Shown here: positions 37,486 to 47,909 of the stretch, one piece after another
Numbering within the stretch: position 1 is the stretch's first letter
Layout of the letters: each line of letters starts with the position of its first letter
Assembly: GCA_965262015.1 (NCBI GenBank)
Contig: OZ253494.1
Location: 1,488,001 to 1,552,000, forward strand
Length of the DNA stretch: 64,000 nucleotides
From: G965262015 sp965262015
GTDB lineage: Bacteria > Spirochaetota > Leptospiria > Turneriellales > CBDBES01
Direction of reading: 5' to 3'
Translations under genes and position numbers: made by a program
Notes under the pieces: generated by a model
Database searches by the model: none
Told to the model about the DNA's origin: nothing
What the model saw: the letters and a program-made list of their open reading frames with translations, nothing else

Positions 37486-38648
37486 TGCTTTATGTGTAAA
37501 AATTGTGTTAAGTCATGAATTAACTGTGAAAAACATTTTTCACGACTCATAGTTTTTGTCTGTAATAGTGCTTCATTACCTAGTTTCCTAAGTTTTTTTT
37601 TGTCATTAAGTAATTCATAAAAAACTTGTGAAAAGCTATGGTAGTTACCACCTTCAAATACTCTACCAGATACATGATCCTTAATATATACACTAGGACC
37701 CCCCTGATTAGATACCAGTACAGGTAAACCAGAGGCCATGGCTTCTATAATAGTCTTACCCAGTGTCTCACTAGATGAGGGTGAAACAAAAACATCTGCA
37801 GATGCATATAGATTGGCTAATAGCTGACCTGTTTGTTTATTTAAAAAATGTATATTGTTATTGTCTAAACAATATGAGTTATATTTATTAAATATTGGTC
37901 CATAACCAACTACAACTAGTGCAATGGTTGTGTCTTGTGTTTCTCTAAAAATATCTAGCAAGAATTCTAAATTTTTTTCTTTGCTAATTCTACCTACAAA
38001 AAGAATAATACACTTATTAGGATCTATATTAAATTTTTTCCATACCGACCTATCCTTATGACATGGATTATATTGTTTTATATCCACGCTACCCTCATAA
38101 AGACGTAATTTATTTTCTACAATACCCATATCAATAAGCTGATGGTATGAGTACAAGGTCCGAACAAAAATAGCTCTGGCACTATACCAGTAGATTTTCA
38201 TCCACCATAATGGTAGGCCAATCTTAACTAAAAATCTTTTAGAGGGGGGTGCTAAAACACGCATATAGTATTGTATATCAGTATGGTATATATCAACCCA
38301 TGGTATTCTTAAAATAATAGCACATAAAACAGCTGTTAGTCCCATGGTACCTGCTGTATTAGAAATAATAAATGTTATGTTATTTTTTTTTAGGTATTTG
38401 ATTACTTGGAATATATTAGGTATATATATATTACTATCTTTGTAAAAACGAGAAGTAGATAACTTTATAATAGGCTTGAAAACCATAAAAGGATTTAACT
38501 CTTTAGTATAACAAGTAATTGGATACCATGGAATTTGATTTTGGTGAGCTTGATGGAGTAACTCTGTCGTTTCTACAAAAATACCTGAGATTTCATCAAA
38601 GATATCAACAAACCAAGCCACTCGCAGTTCAGATGGAATATTACTCAT
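37482..38648 (-). CDS. Family 4 glycosyltransferase (GT-B fold)
   Basis: About 388 residues from the ATG at 38648 (TTG at 38654 also in frame). The C-terminal donor-binding domain is clear: CIILFVGRISKEKNLEFLLD, VVVGYGPIFNKY, and the E-x7-E region SPSSSETLGKTIIEAMASGL. The N-terminal acceptor domain lacks a signal peptide. It would transfer a sugar to a lipid or polysaccharide at the inner membrane face; the acceptor cannot be told. No polysaccharide cluster surrounds it. Confidence 0.85.
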   Translation of the reverse strand: MSNIPSELRVAWFVDIFDEISGIFVETTELLHQAHQNQIPWYPITCYTKELNPFMVFKPIIKLSTSRFYKDSNIYIPNIFQVIKYLKKNNITFIISNTAGTMGLTAVLCAIILRIPWVDIYHTDIQYYMRVLAPPSKRFLVKIGLPLWWMKIYWYSARAIFVRTLYSYHQLIDMGIVENKLRLYEGSVDIKQYNPCHKDRSVWKKFNIDPNKCIILFVGRISKEKNLEFLLDIFRETQDTTIALVVVGYGPIFNKYNSYCLDNNNIHFLNKQTGQLLANLYASADVFVSPSSSETLGKTIIEAMASGLPVLVSNQGGPSVYIKDHVSGRVFEGGNYHSFSQVFYELLNDKKKLRKLGNEALLQTKTMSREKCFSQLIHDLTQFLHIKH

Positions 38649-38724
38649 AAGCAAGAAAAAGTCTATTATAAAACTATCCTTTATGTTGCCAATAGGCTTT
38701 TACTTAGTATGTTCATTTATTTGG

Positions 38725-39070
38725 AAAGTCAGCACCATAGTTGGACTGAAGAGTTAGTGTTGGCTCTGGACAGCGTAGACTTGGTTAGCAGTTTTTTCTT
38801 GTAAGGATAGCCTACACATGTTATTGATCATAGTATAAGATCTAAATATATTCTTTGTTTTAATGTCAGATAATCTATTTTTTGTCAAAATATCTTCTTA
38901 GTTATTTGATAGTATTCTCACCTGTCCCTTCTGTTACTTCGTGCTGGTGGAGGCTATTTTTAATTTTGTTTATGTTATTTGATAGTATTCTCACCTGTCC
39001 CTTCTGTTACTGTGAACTTATGGATCCACGCATATAAGAGCCTCTAATATCTTTTCCTTTGAAATTTTGT
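38725..39070 (-). mobile_element. Inverted, interrupted fragment of the copy A-type IS element
   Basis: Read on the - strand, 38735-38890 matches the right part of copies A and B, and 39025-39070 matches the interior segment (ACACAAAATTTCAAAGG). The two pieces are separated by 38891-39024, which holds the two-repeat CRISPR-like unit absent from copies A and B. A left-end-like repeat (GGAAAGTCAGCACCATAG) abuts at 38725. Confidence 0.6.
38901..39011. CRISPR. Two-repeat CRISPR-like mini-unit unrelated to the main array
   Basis: Two identical 38-bp copies (38901-38938 and 38974-39011) begin GTTATTTGATAG and end CTTCTGTTACT. They flank a unique 35-bp spacer, a period of 73 bp, close to the main array's ~73. 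The repeat sequence shares nothing with the main repeat. It could be a dead mini-array of another CRISPR type or a chance direct repeat within IS debris. No second set of cas genes is in the window. Confidence 0.45.
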
Positions 39071-39159
39071 GTTGTCTGTTTTGCTATCACAAATTATATA
39101 AAGCCCAAGGAGATGTGTAACAGGAGGAATTTCTCCGTAATAAGAGAAATATATAAGAC

Positions 39160-39196
39160 CCTTTAAAAAAGATTGAGAAGGTTATATCAGTGTTGG
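39160..39196 (+). repeat. Degenerate terminal CRISPR repeat
   Basis: The last 22 bases (39175-39196, GAGAAGG...GTGTTGG) match the main repeat exactly, while the first 15 do not. It keeps the part that pairs with the tracrRNA anti-repeat and has lost the GTTTCAGTTGCTAAC half. A 34-bp spacer separates it from the first full repeat. Such decay normally marks the oldest end of an array. Confidence 0.85.
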
Positions 39197-39230
39197 TAAT
39201 CAATGGTTAGGCAAAGTATTAGATGTTAAG

Positions 39231-42200
39231 GTTTCAGTTGCTAACGAGAAGGTTATATCAGTGTTGGAAAATATGAAAAAGAATTGAAAGCAATCTTTTT
39301 GTTTCAGTTGCTAACGAGAAGGTTATATCAGTGTTGGAAAGTAGAAGCTGACTATGTCGATCCAACTGACAAAGTTTCAGTTGCTAACGAGAAGGTTATA
39401 TCAGTGTTGGCGATATGTCGCAAGAGATAAACGGTTACGCAGTGGAGTTTCAGTTGCTAACGAGAAGGTTATATCAGTGTTGGGAAAAATGATTACAAAC
39501 GTAGATGTATTGACGAAAGTTTCAGTTGCTAACGAGAAGGTTATATCAGTGTTGGAAAATATGAAAAAGAATTGAAAGCAATCTTTTTGTTTCAGTTGCT
39601 AACGAGAAGGTTATATCAGTGTTGGCTGGCCAGCAATTAGGTAACCAGTTTGTTAACTATAGTTTCAGTTGCTAACGAGAAGGTTATATCAGTGTTGGTC
39701 GATACTCTTCATTACTATTAAGTAACAGAAACGAGTTTCAGTTGCTAACGAGAAGGTTATATCAGTGTTGGATAAATAATTTGTGTCCTAAGTTTCAGGG
39801 GCCATGGTTTCAGTTGCTAACGAGAAGGTTATATCAGTGTTGGCGATTGATATGGCGTTTAATTGTACCGTTTTTTGTGGTTTCAGTTGCTAACGAGAAG
39901 GTTATATCAGTGTTGGCTGAAAAAAGAAGGTTTTACGCTTGTGAATCCACAGTTTCAGTTGCTAACGAGAAGGTTATATCAGTGTTGGAAAGCATAAAAG
40001 CATTAATAGAACTTTTCGCAGGCGGTTTCAGTTGCTAACGAGAAGGTTATATCAGTGTTGGTTGAAATACGGCCTGTAAAGCACGCCAAAATATAAGTTT
40101 CAGTTGCTAACGAGAAGGTTATATCAGTGTTGGCTGCAGAATATGACGTAGACAAAGAATTATATCAATCGTTTCAGTTGCTAACGAGAAGGTTATATCA
40201 GTGTTGGTAAAAGCATCTATATTTCTAATGAATTTTGTACTGAGTTTCAGTTGCTAACGAGAAGGTTATATCAGTGTTGGACACCTATGCGTGTTTCATG
40301 GAATTTGCCTAAAAAAGTTTCAGTTGCTAACGAGAAGGTTATATCAGTGTTGGTGTAGTGCGTCGGTAGTTCGTATATTCCTATGTTTTGTTTCAGTTGC
40401 TAACGAGAAGGTTATATCAGTGTTGGCTGGCCAGCAATTAGGTAACCAGTTTGTTAACTATAGTTTCAGTTGCTAACGAGAAGGTTATATCAGTGTTGGT
40501 TTATCTCCTTTGTGTTTTTGATTTTGGTGTGTTCAGTTTCAGTTGCTAACGAGAAGGTTATATCAGTGTTGGTACACAAAAAACTATTGAAAAGTTTGAG
40601 AATGACAGTTTCAGTTGCTAACGAGAAGGTTATATCAGTGTTGGTTAAAGAGAATGAAAAAGAAATCCTAGTAATTTTGTTTCAGTTGCTAACGAGAAGG
40701 TTATATCAGTGTTGGCTGGTGCTAATTTATTAGCTAGTATTTATTCTGGCTTGTTTCAGTTGCTAACGAGAAGGTTATATCAGTGTTGGCAAGATACGAG
40801 AATGGTGTTCAGCTCGATTCTGAATAGTTTCAGTTGCTAACGAGAAGGTTATATCAGTGTTGGGATAATTTTAACTTGCCTCCGAAATATTTTGAGACGT
40901 TTCAGTTGCTAACGAGAAGGTTATATCAGTGTTGGTATTGAACCCGAGATGTTCATGCAGTATGCATTTGGTTTCAGTTGCTAACGAGAAGGTTATATCA
41001 GTGTTGGTCTAGTTTTTGTTTGCCACCATTTGTGGCTTTTTTTGTTTCAGTTGCTAACGAGAAGGTTATATCAGTGTTGGTACTACTATTTTTCCATGTT
41101 CTTTTGCCATGTAAGGGTTTCAGTTGCTAACGAGAAGGTTATATCAGTGTTGGAGACGGAACGGGAAAAGCTAATCTTGGACAATCAATGTTTCAGTTGC
41201 TAACGAGAAGGTTATATCAGTGTTGGATTATTATCTATTTCTATTGTTCGGTTTGTTGTGTTGTTTCAGTTGCTAACGAGAAGGTTATATCAGTGTTGGC
41301 CACAATACCAAAATCATAGAACATTAAAATACAAGTTTCAGTTGCTAACGAGAAGGTTATATCAGTGTTGGGAAAGATAATAACACCAGCTCCTCGCCGA
41401 GTAAATTGTTTCAGTTGCTAACGAGAAGGTTATATCAGTGTTGGCTGGAATTGTGTCTAGTGTTCTATGGTTGCCGTACTGGTTTCAGTTGCTAACGAGA
41501 AGGTTATATCAGTGTTGGGAGTACAAAATGCAAAAATTACAAGCAAGCAGCAGGTTTCAGTTGCTAACGAGAAGGTTATATCAGTGTTGGATACATAGAA
41601 GAAAACCAAAAAGTATACAAGTATATGTTTCAGTTGCTAACGAGAAGGTTATATCAGTGTTGGCAAAATCGGTTTCATTCACTTTAGGAAGCTTAACCAT
41701 GTTTCAGTTGCTAACGAGAAGGTTATATCAGTGTTGGAAAGCTTCTTTTTTTCCATAGTATATTTCTATACTGTGTTTCAGTTGCTAACGAGAAGGTTAT
41801 ATCAGTGTTGGGCTATAGAAACGGCATACCAATCATGCCATACAGACAGTTTCAGTTGCTAACGAGAAGGTTATATCAGTGTTGGATTGACCTCCTCCAT
41901 TGTCGTTTTGTTGAGTATTTGTTTCAGTTGCTAACGAGAAGGTTATATCAGTGTTGGTTGCTTTAGTTATTCCGTACCAATGTTCCATTATAGTGTTTCA
42001 GTTGCTAACGAGAAGGTTATATCAGTGTTGGATCGCATCATTTTACACACCACACCGACATGTATAGTTTCAGTTGCTAACGAGAAGGTTATATCAGTGT
42101 TGGAAAAAATAAAATGATGCACATAGAGCGAATTATGTTTCAGTTGCTAACGAGAAGGTTATATCAGTGTTGGACGGATCAAAATGACAACGGCGGAGGA

Positions 42201-45200
42201 CAATCAACAGAGTTTCAGTTGCTAACGAGAAGGTTATATCAGTGTTGGTCGGCAAGCAAATTTGCCTTTGAGCTCTTACAAGGGTTTCAGTTGCTAACGA
42301 GAAGGTTATATCAGTGTTGGAATAGACGAAGCAACACAAAAAGGATGGTATATGATCGTTTCAGTTGCTAACGAGAAGGTTATATCAGTGTTGGCAAATA
42401 GTCCAAGAGAATTACGATTACAAGATAAAGTTTCAGTTGCTAACGAGAAGGTTATATCAGTGTTGGCTTTTTTCATCCCGCGGTTCGGGTCTTGTGCTTT
42501 TAGTTTCAGTTGCTAACGAGAAGGTTATATCAGTGTTGGGCAAAATATGAAAAAGAGTTAAAGTCGATATTTTTGTTTCAGTTGCTAACGAGAAGGTTAT
42601 ATCAGTGTTGGACTTAATAGACAACACGAACGAACACTATTACATGTTTCAGTTGCTAACGAGAAGGTTATATCAGTGTTGGTTGTGGTATTCGGTGTTG
42701 TTGTTTTTTTAGCTAAAAAGTTTCAGTTGCTAACGAGAAGGTTATATCAGTGTTGGCCGTCTGACATTTTAGTTATTTTCTGGGTCGTATAGTTTCAGTT
42801 GCTAACGAGAAGGTTATATCAGTGTTGGTTCGACCGAAACAGGCGTGTGCCATTTTTTTTAGGTTTCAGTTGCTAACGAGAAGGTTATATCAGTGTTGGG
42901 AGATAGAAGAGCTGAAGAAATATTGGAAATAGTTTCAGTTGCTAACGAGAAGGTTATATCAGTGTTGGCTAGAAGGATGGCTGAATTGCGGGATTTGGTT
43001 TTCGTTTCAGTTGCTAACGAGAAGGTTATATCAGTGTTGGGATGCGTATGTTCAGTAAATGAAACTACTCATGTGTTTCAGTTGCTAACGAGAAGGTTAT
43101 ATCAGTGTTGGCGGATATGTACAAACTAATATTAAGCCAAATCATTGTTTCAGTTGCTAACGAGAAGGTTATATCAGTGTTGGTAGGAAGACTAAAAACA
43201 ATAGACGAAGTCGTAGTCGGTTTCAGTTGCTAACGAGAAGGTTATATCAGTGTTGGTGAACATAACTTTTCTGGCACGCCTGATTTTTTGGCAGTTTCAG
43301 TTGCTAACGAGAAGGTTATATCAGTGTTGGTGCACCAGCTAAGAATTGGACTCCTGGATAATCTAATGTTTCAGTTGCTAACGAGAAGGTTATATCAGTG
43401 TTGGTAATATCAGGAGCAGGTCAAGCAGTAGCAACAGGCTTGTTTCAGTTGCTAACGAGAAGGTTATATCAGTGTTGGTATATAAAGATGCACCAGACAG
43501 CCTTGCTGGTTTTAGTTTCAGTTGCTAACGAGAAGGTTATATCAGTGTTGGTTAATCTGTTGCAGTTCATTTTCATTATTACTTTTCTGGTTTCAGTTGC
43601 TAACGAGAAGGTTATATCAGTGTTGGCGAGAATACACGTACGAAAATATATGTCCAAATAGTTTCAGTTGCTAACGAGAAGGTTATATCAGTGTTGGTTT
43701 CATATGGCAGTAGGCATCCTCGAGTATATTTTGAGTTTCAGTTGCTAACGAGAAGGTTATATCAGTGTTGGCAGGATGGATGGCGATGGCCAGTGAACAA
43801 AGAAACAAGTTTCAGTTGCTAACGAGAAGGTTATATCAGTGTTGGTCTGTATGTATTTTGTTATGTAGTGTGCGATAGCTTCGTTTCAGTTGCTAACGAG
43901 AAGGTTATATCAGTGTTGGCAAGCAAAAGCTCAAAACAATAAAAATAAGACTTTCGTTTCAGTTGCTAACGAGAAGGTTATATCAGTGTTGGGAAAGATA
44001 ATAACACCAGCTCCTCGCCGAGCAAATTGTTTCAGTTGCTAACGAGAAGGTTATATCAGTGTTGGCAAAGAAGTCCAAATTGAAAAGGGCTTTACAAAGT
44101 ACGTTTCAGTTGCTAACGAGAAGGTTATATCAGTGTTGGAAAAATATCTTGATGGTTACGAGGTCGGTACCGACGAGTTTCAGTTGCTAACGAGAAGGTT
44201 ATATCAGTGTTGGCCAACATACGATGAAGCAAAAGAATATCCGCCTGTAGTTTCAGTTGCTAACGAGAAGGTTATATCAGTGTTGGATACGTATCTATTT
44301 TACCATGCTCTTTGCAGAAGAAGTTTCAGTTGCTAACGAGAAGGTTATATCAGTGTTGGTTTGCCACATCGCCCCATATTTTCCTTGCTTCGATAGTTTC
44401 AGTTGCTAACGAGAAGGTTATATCAGTGTTGGACAAAGAGACAGGATGCTGCTACGTAAAAAAAGTACCGTTTCAGTTGCTAACGAGAAGGTTATATCAG
44501 TGTTGGTTCCTGCGTAGATGCTGTTAATCGCTGGTGGGTAGTTTCAGTTGCTAACGAGAAGGTTATATCAGTGTTGGAGGTATTCCACTTAAAAATTCGG
44601 ATGGTACTGATAGTTTCAGTTGCTAACGAGAAGGTTATATCAGTGTTGGCTTGGTACGGAGGATCAAGATAAAAAAACGTTCCGTTTCAGTTGCTAACGA
44701 GAAGGTTATATCAGTGTTGGTAAAATTAAAATATCAAAAAAATGCCACAAACAGGTTTCAGTTGCTAACGAGAAGGTTATATCAGTGTTGGTCGATTGAT
44801 ATGGCGTTTAATTGTACCGTTTTTTGTGGTTTCAGTTGCTAACGAGAAGGTTATATCAGTGTTGGCAAACGAAAAATAACGAAAGAATTAAATGTGGAAT
44901 AGTTTCAGTTGCTAACGAGAAGGTTATATCAGTGTTGGGCAGAAAGGACAATCACAAGAAACAGCCATTCAAGAGTTTCAGTTGCTAACGAGAAGGTTAT
45001 ATCAGTGTTGGCGTACACCTTCTGAACTAGACAAGACTAATTTATCGTTTCAGTTGCTAACGAGAAGGTTATATCAGTGTTGGAAGCCATAACTAAAAAT
45101 ATCGAATCCCCTCTATGGTAGTTTCAGTTGCTAACGAGAAGGTTATATCAGTGTTGGGAGGAACAGAAACAACAGATCCAATGCAAAAAAGAAGTTTCAG

Positions 45201-47554
45201 TTGCTAACGAGAAGGTTATATCAGTGTTGGTCAGATTCAATATTACATTTCCAACACGCTCAGGTGGTTTCAGTTGCTAACGAGAAGGTTATATCAGTGT
45301 TGGTCGGTATAATCCACGTTTAGCATACTCGATTCAGTTAGTTTCAGTTGCTAACGAGAAGGTTATATCAGTGTTGGTCTTTTTATGTTATATATGTCGA
45401 GTGTGTGCTGTAGTTTCAGTTGCTAACGAGAAGGTTATATCAGTGTTGGTTGGTGATGGTTAAAACTATCATTATATTTTGTAATTGTTTCAGTTGCTAA
45501 CGAGAAGGTTATATCAGTGTTGGCAGAATACCATCGGCTAGGGTATTCCTGTCCCATACAGTTTCAGTTGCTAACGAGAAGGTTATATCAGTGTTGGTGG
45601 AGGAAAATGGCAACATCCTTCAAAATACACGATGTTTCAGTTGCTAACGAGAAGGTTATATCAGTGTTGGCAGTACAGTCAAACAAGCATTGCCAAAAGC
45701 GAGCTCGTTTCAGTTGCTAACGAGAAGGTTATATCAGTGTTGGCGTGTATGTTGTTGATTGAAGTTCTTTGGTTTCCTGCGTTTCAGTTGCTAACGAGAA
45801 GGTTATATCAGTGTTGGCGTGTATGTTGTTGATTGAAGTTCTTTGGTTTCCTGCGTTTCAGTTGCTAACGAGAAGGTTATATCAGTGTTGGCATGAAAAA
45901 CTATAGAGGGAAAACAGCCATATTAAAGTTTCAGTTGCTAACGAGAAGGTTATATCAGTGTTGGTCGTCAACGCCTTGCAGGGTTCATAGATTTTACTAG
46001 TTTCAGTTGCTAACGAGAAGGTTATATCAGTGTTGGAAAAACAGCGAAGGAGAAGACCCAGAAACGTATATGTTTCAGTTGCTAACGAGAAGGTTATATC
46101 AGTGTTGGATACATAGAAGAAGACAAAAAAGTCTATAAATATATGTTTCAGTTGCTAACGAGAAGGTTATATCAGTGTTGGGTGTCGATGTTAGGCACTT
46201 GTACGTATTGAACGATGTTTCAGTTGCTAACGAGAAGGTTATATCAGTGTTGGAGAAAAAGTAAAATGATGCACATAGAACGTATAATGTTTCAGTTGCT
46301 AACGAGAAGGTTATATCAGTGTTGGAGACGGAAAATACCTTAACAGAAAAACACGATTTAGTTTCAGTTGCTAACGAGAAGGTTATATCAGTGTTGGGAG
46401 ACTAATAAGATGATGCATATAGAACGAATACTGTTTCAGTTGCTAACGAGAAGGTTATATCAGTGTTGGTGCATATGCACTTAACAATTACACGTTACGA
46501 GATAATGTTTCAGTTGCTAACGAGAAGGTTATATCAGTGTTGGCTAAATGAATTTATACAAAACAGTTCTGAGTACAAGTTTCAGTTGCTAACGAGAAGG
46601 TTATATCAGTGTTGGACATGTGATATCTCTCTTCTATAGTGTTCGTATGCGTTTCAGTTGCTAACGAGAAGGTTATATCAGTGTTGGACATACGAACAAC
46701 TAATATTAGACAATCTAAGAATGTTTCAGTTGCTAACGAGAAGGTTATATCAGTGTTGGCAAAGCGAAGGCATCATATTAGATAGCTTACGAATGTTTCA
46801 GTTGCTAACGAGAAGGTTATATCAGTGTTGGGAAAGACAAAGTGAAATTTATTCTAAATTGGTTGTGTTTCAGTTGCTAACGAGAAGGTTATATCAGTGT
46901 TGGAAGTACATGAAATCCTAATGAAATATTGCTTCGGGTTTCAGTTGCTAACGAGAAGGTTATATCAGTGTTGGACAATTAGAAGATACCGATCACGTTT
47001 GCTGGCACGCGTTTCAGTTGCTAACGAGAAGGTTATATCAGTGTTGGATGGCATCATACTACAGACCAAACAGGCACATATAGTTTCAGTTGCTAACGAG
47101 AAGGTTATATCAGTGTTGGTTTAGATTTCTTTACATTCTGCGATGTGGATATGGGTTTCAGTTGCTAACGAGAAGGTTATATCAGTGTTGGACCCTACAG
47201 GTCCATGTAGAACCCGTCTGAGGACATGTTTCAGTTGCTAACGAGAAGGTTATATCAGTGTTGGATACCTCAACGAAGATAAAAAAGTGTACAAATATAT
47301 GTTTCAGTTGCTAACGAGAAGGTTATATCAGTGTTGGCCTACCATACAGAATAAGAGCAACACGAAATTTCGTTTCAGTTGCTAACGAGAAGGTTATATC
47401 AGTGTTGGCGACGGAACAGGGAAAGCAAACCTGGGACAATCTATGTTTCAGTTGCTAACGAGAAGGTTATATCAGTGTTGGTACTTAGTCCCCCCGAAAT
47501 CCATTTTTCCTTTTTTTGTTTCAGTTGCTAACGAGAAGGTTATATCAGTGTTGG
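39231..47554 (+). CRISPR. Type II-B CRISPR array, 115 full repeats
   Basis: I located 115 full 37-bp repeats, starting at 39231, 39301, 39374 and so on to 47518. They begin GTTTCAGTTGCT and end TCAGTGTTGG, and all look identical by eye. Spacers are 32-38 bp, mostly 35-37. The GTTTCAG start is shared with the F. novicida type II-B repeat as I recall it, and the tracrRNA pairing fixes the + strand as the crRNA strand. Some spacers are exact duplicates (39268 and 39556; 39626 and 40427; 45744 and 45818). Others are diverged homologues (see findings). Short reading frames across the array are repeat translations, not genes. Confidence 0.99.
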
Positions 47555-47600
47555 GGCGGGTTATACAAAACAAAGTATGTTTTGGCTAACTCGCCCCTCT
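47553..47600 (+). terminator. Large hairpin immediately after the last CRISPR repeat
   Basis: Bases 47553-47563 pair with 47587-47597 (11 bp with one G-T pair), and CAAAAC at 47566-47571 pairs with GTTTTG at 47579-47584 around a 7-nt loop. The outer stem uses the last two G of the final repeat. CTCTTTCTCT follows. It could end array transcription before the tracrRNA gene. Confidence 0.65.
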
Positions 47601-47820
47601 TTCTCTAAAAAACCTATATTCATTTAAAACCACTAAAATACGTCTGTTTCTTCTTATATAGGAAAATATAAATGAAGGTATCGGTTGCATAAATCAAGCT
47701 ACAAGATTTAATTTATTTAAGAATAAAAGAGAAATATAGCTATCATTTCTTAGCATGTTCGCAAACACATTAATTGTAAAAAAACTTGTCATTTTTGCGA
47801 AAAACCAGTAGATGGTAGTT

Positions 47821-47909
47821 ACTGATATAATTTTCTTGTGATGCTCTGTAATCATTAAGAAAAAGAACAATAGTAACAGAAGCTCTGCATTGTGCACCTT
47901 CTGTTTTTT
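47821..47909 (+). ncRNA. tracrRNA: tracrRNA of the type II-B system
   Basis: 47821-47838 (ACTGATATAATTTTCTTG) pairs with the repeat over 18 consecutive positions, counting G-U pairs. 47841-47856 (ATGCTCTGTAATCATT) is, as I recall, identical to the core of the F. novicida tracrRNA and can pair, with bulges, with the repeat's GTTTCAGTTGC end. The 3' end is a hairpin (ACAGAAG at 47876-47882 with CTTCTGT at 47898-47904, inner TGCA-TTG-TGCA) followed by TTTTT, a good terminator. It is transcribed toward, and slightly overlaps, the 3' end of cas4. The 5' end is not defined; an upstream promoter must lie in 47600-47815. Confidence 0.88.

Noticed and set aside
39792..39798. GTTTCAG inside a spacer, looking like an extra repeat start
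   Set aside because: The following bases (GGGCC) do not continue the repeat and the true repeat starts at 39807.
42133..43657. Minus-strand frames repeating NTDITFSLATET
   Set aside because: Antisense translation of the same CRISPR repeat.
39354..47124. Many short + strand reading frames of 60-106 residues across the array
   Set aside because: They are translations of the CRISPR repeat (FQLLTRRLYQCW or VSVANEKVISVL) and spacers, not genes.
47770..47800. Bacteroidota-type promoter (TTG and CATTTTTG) for the tracrRNA
   Set aside because: The spacing between the two boxes is too short for the known consensus, and the phylum is uncertain.
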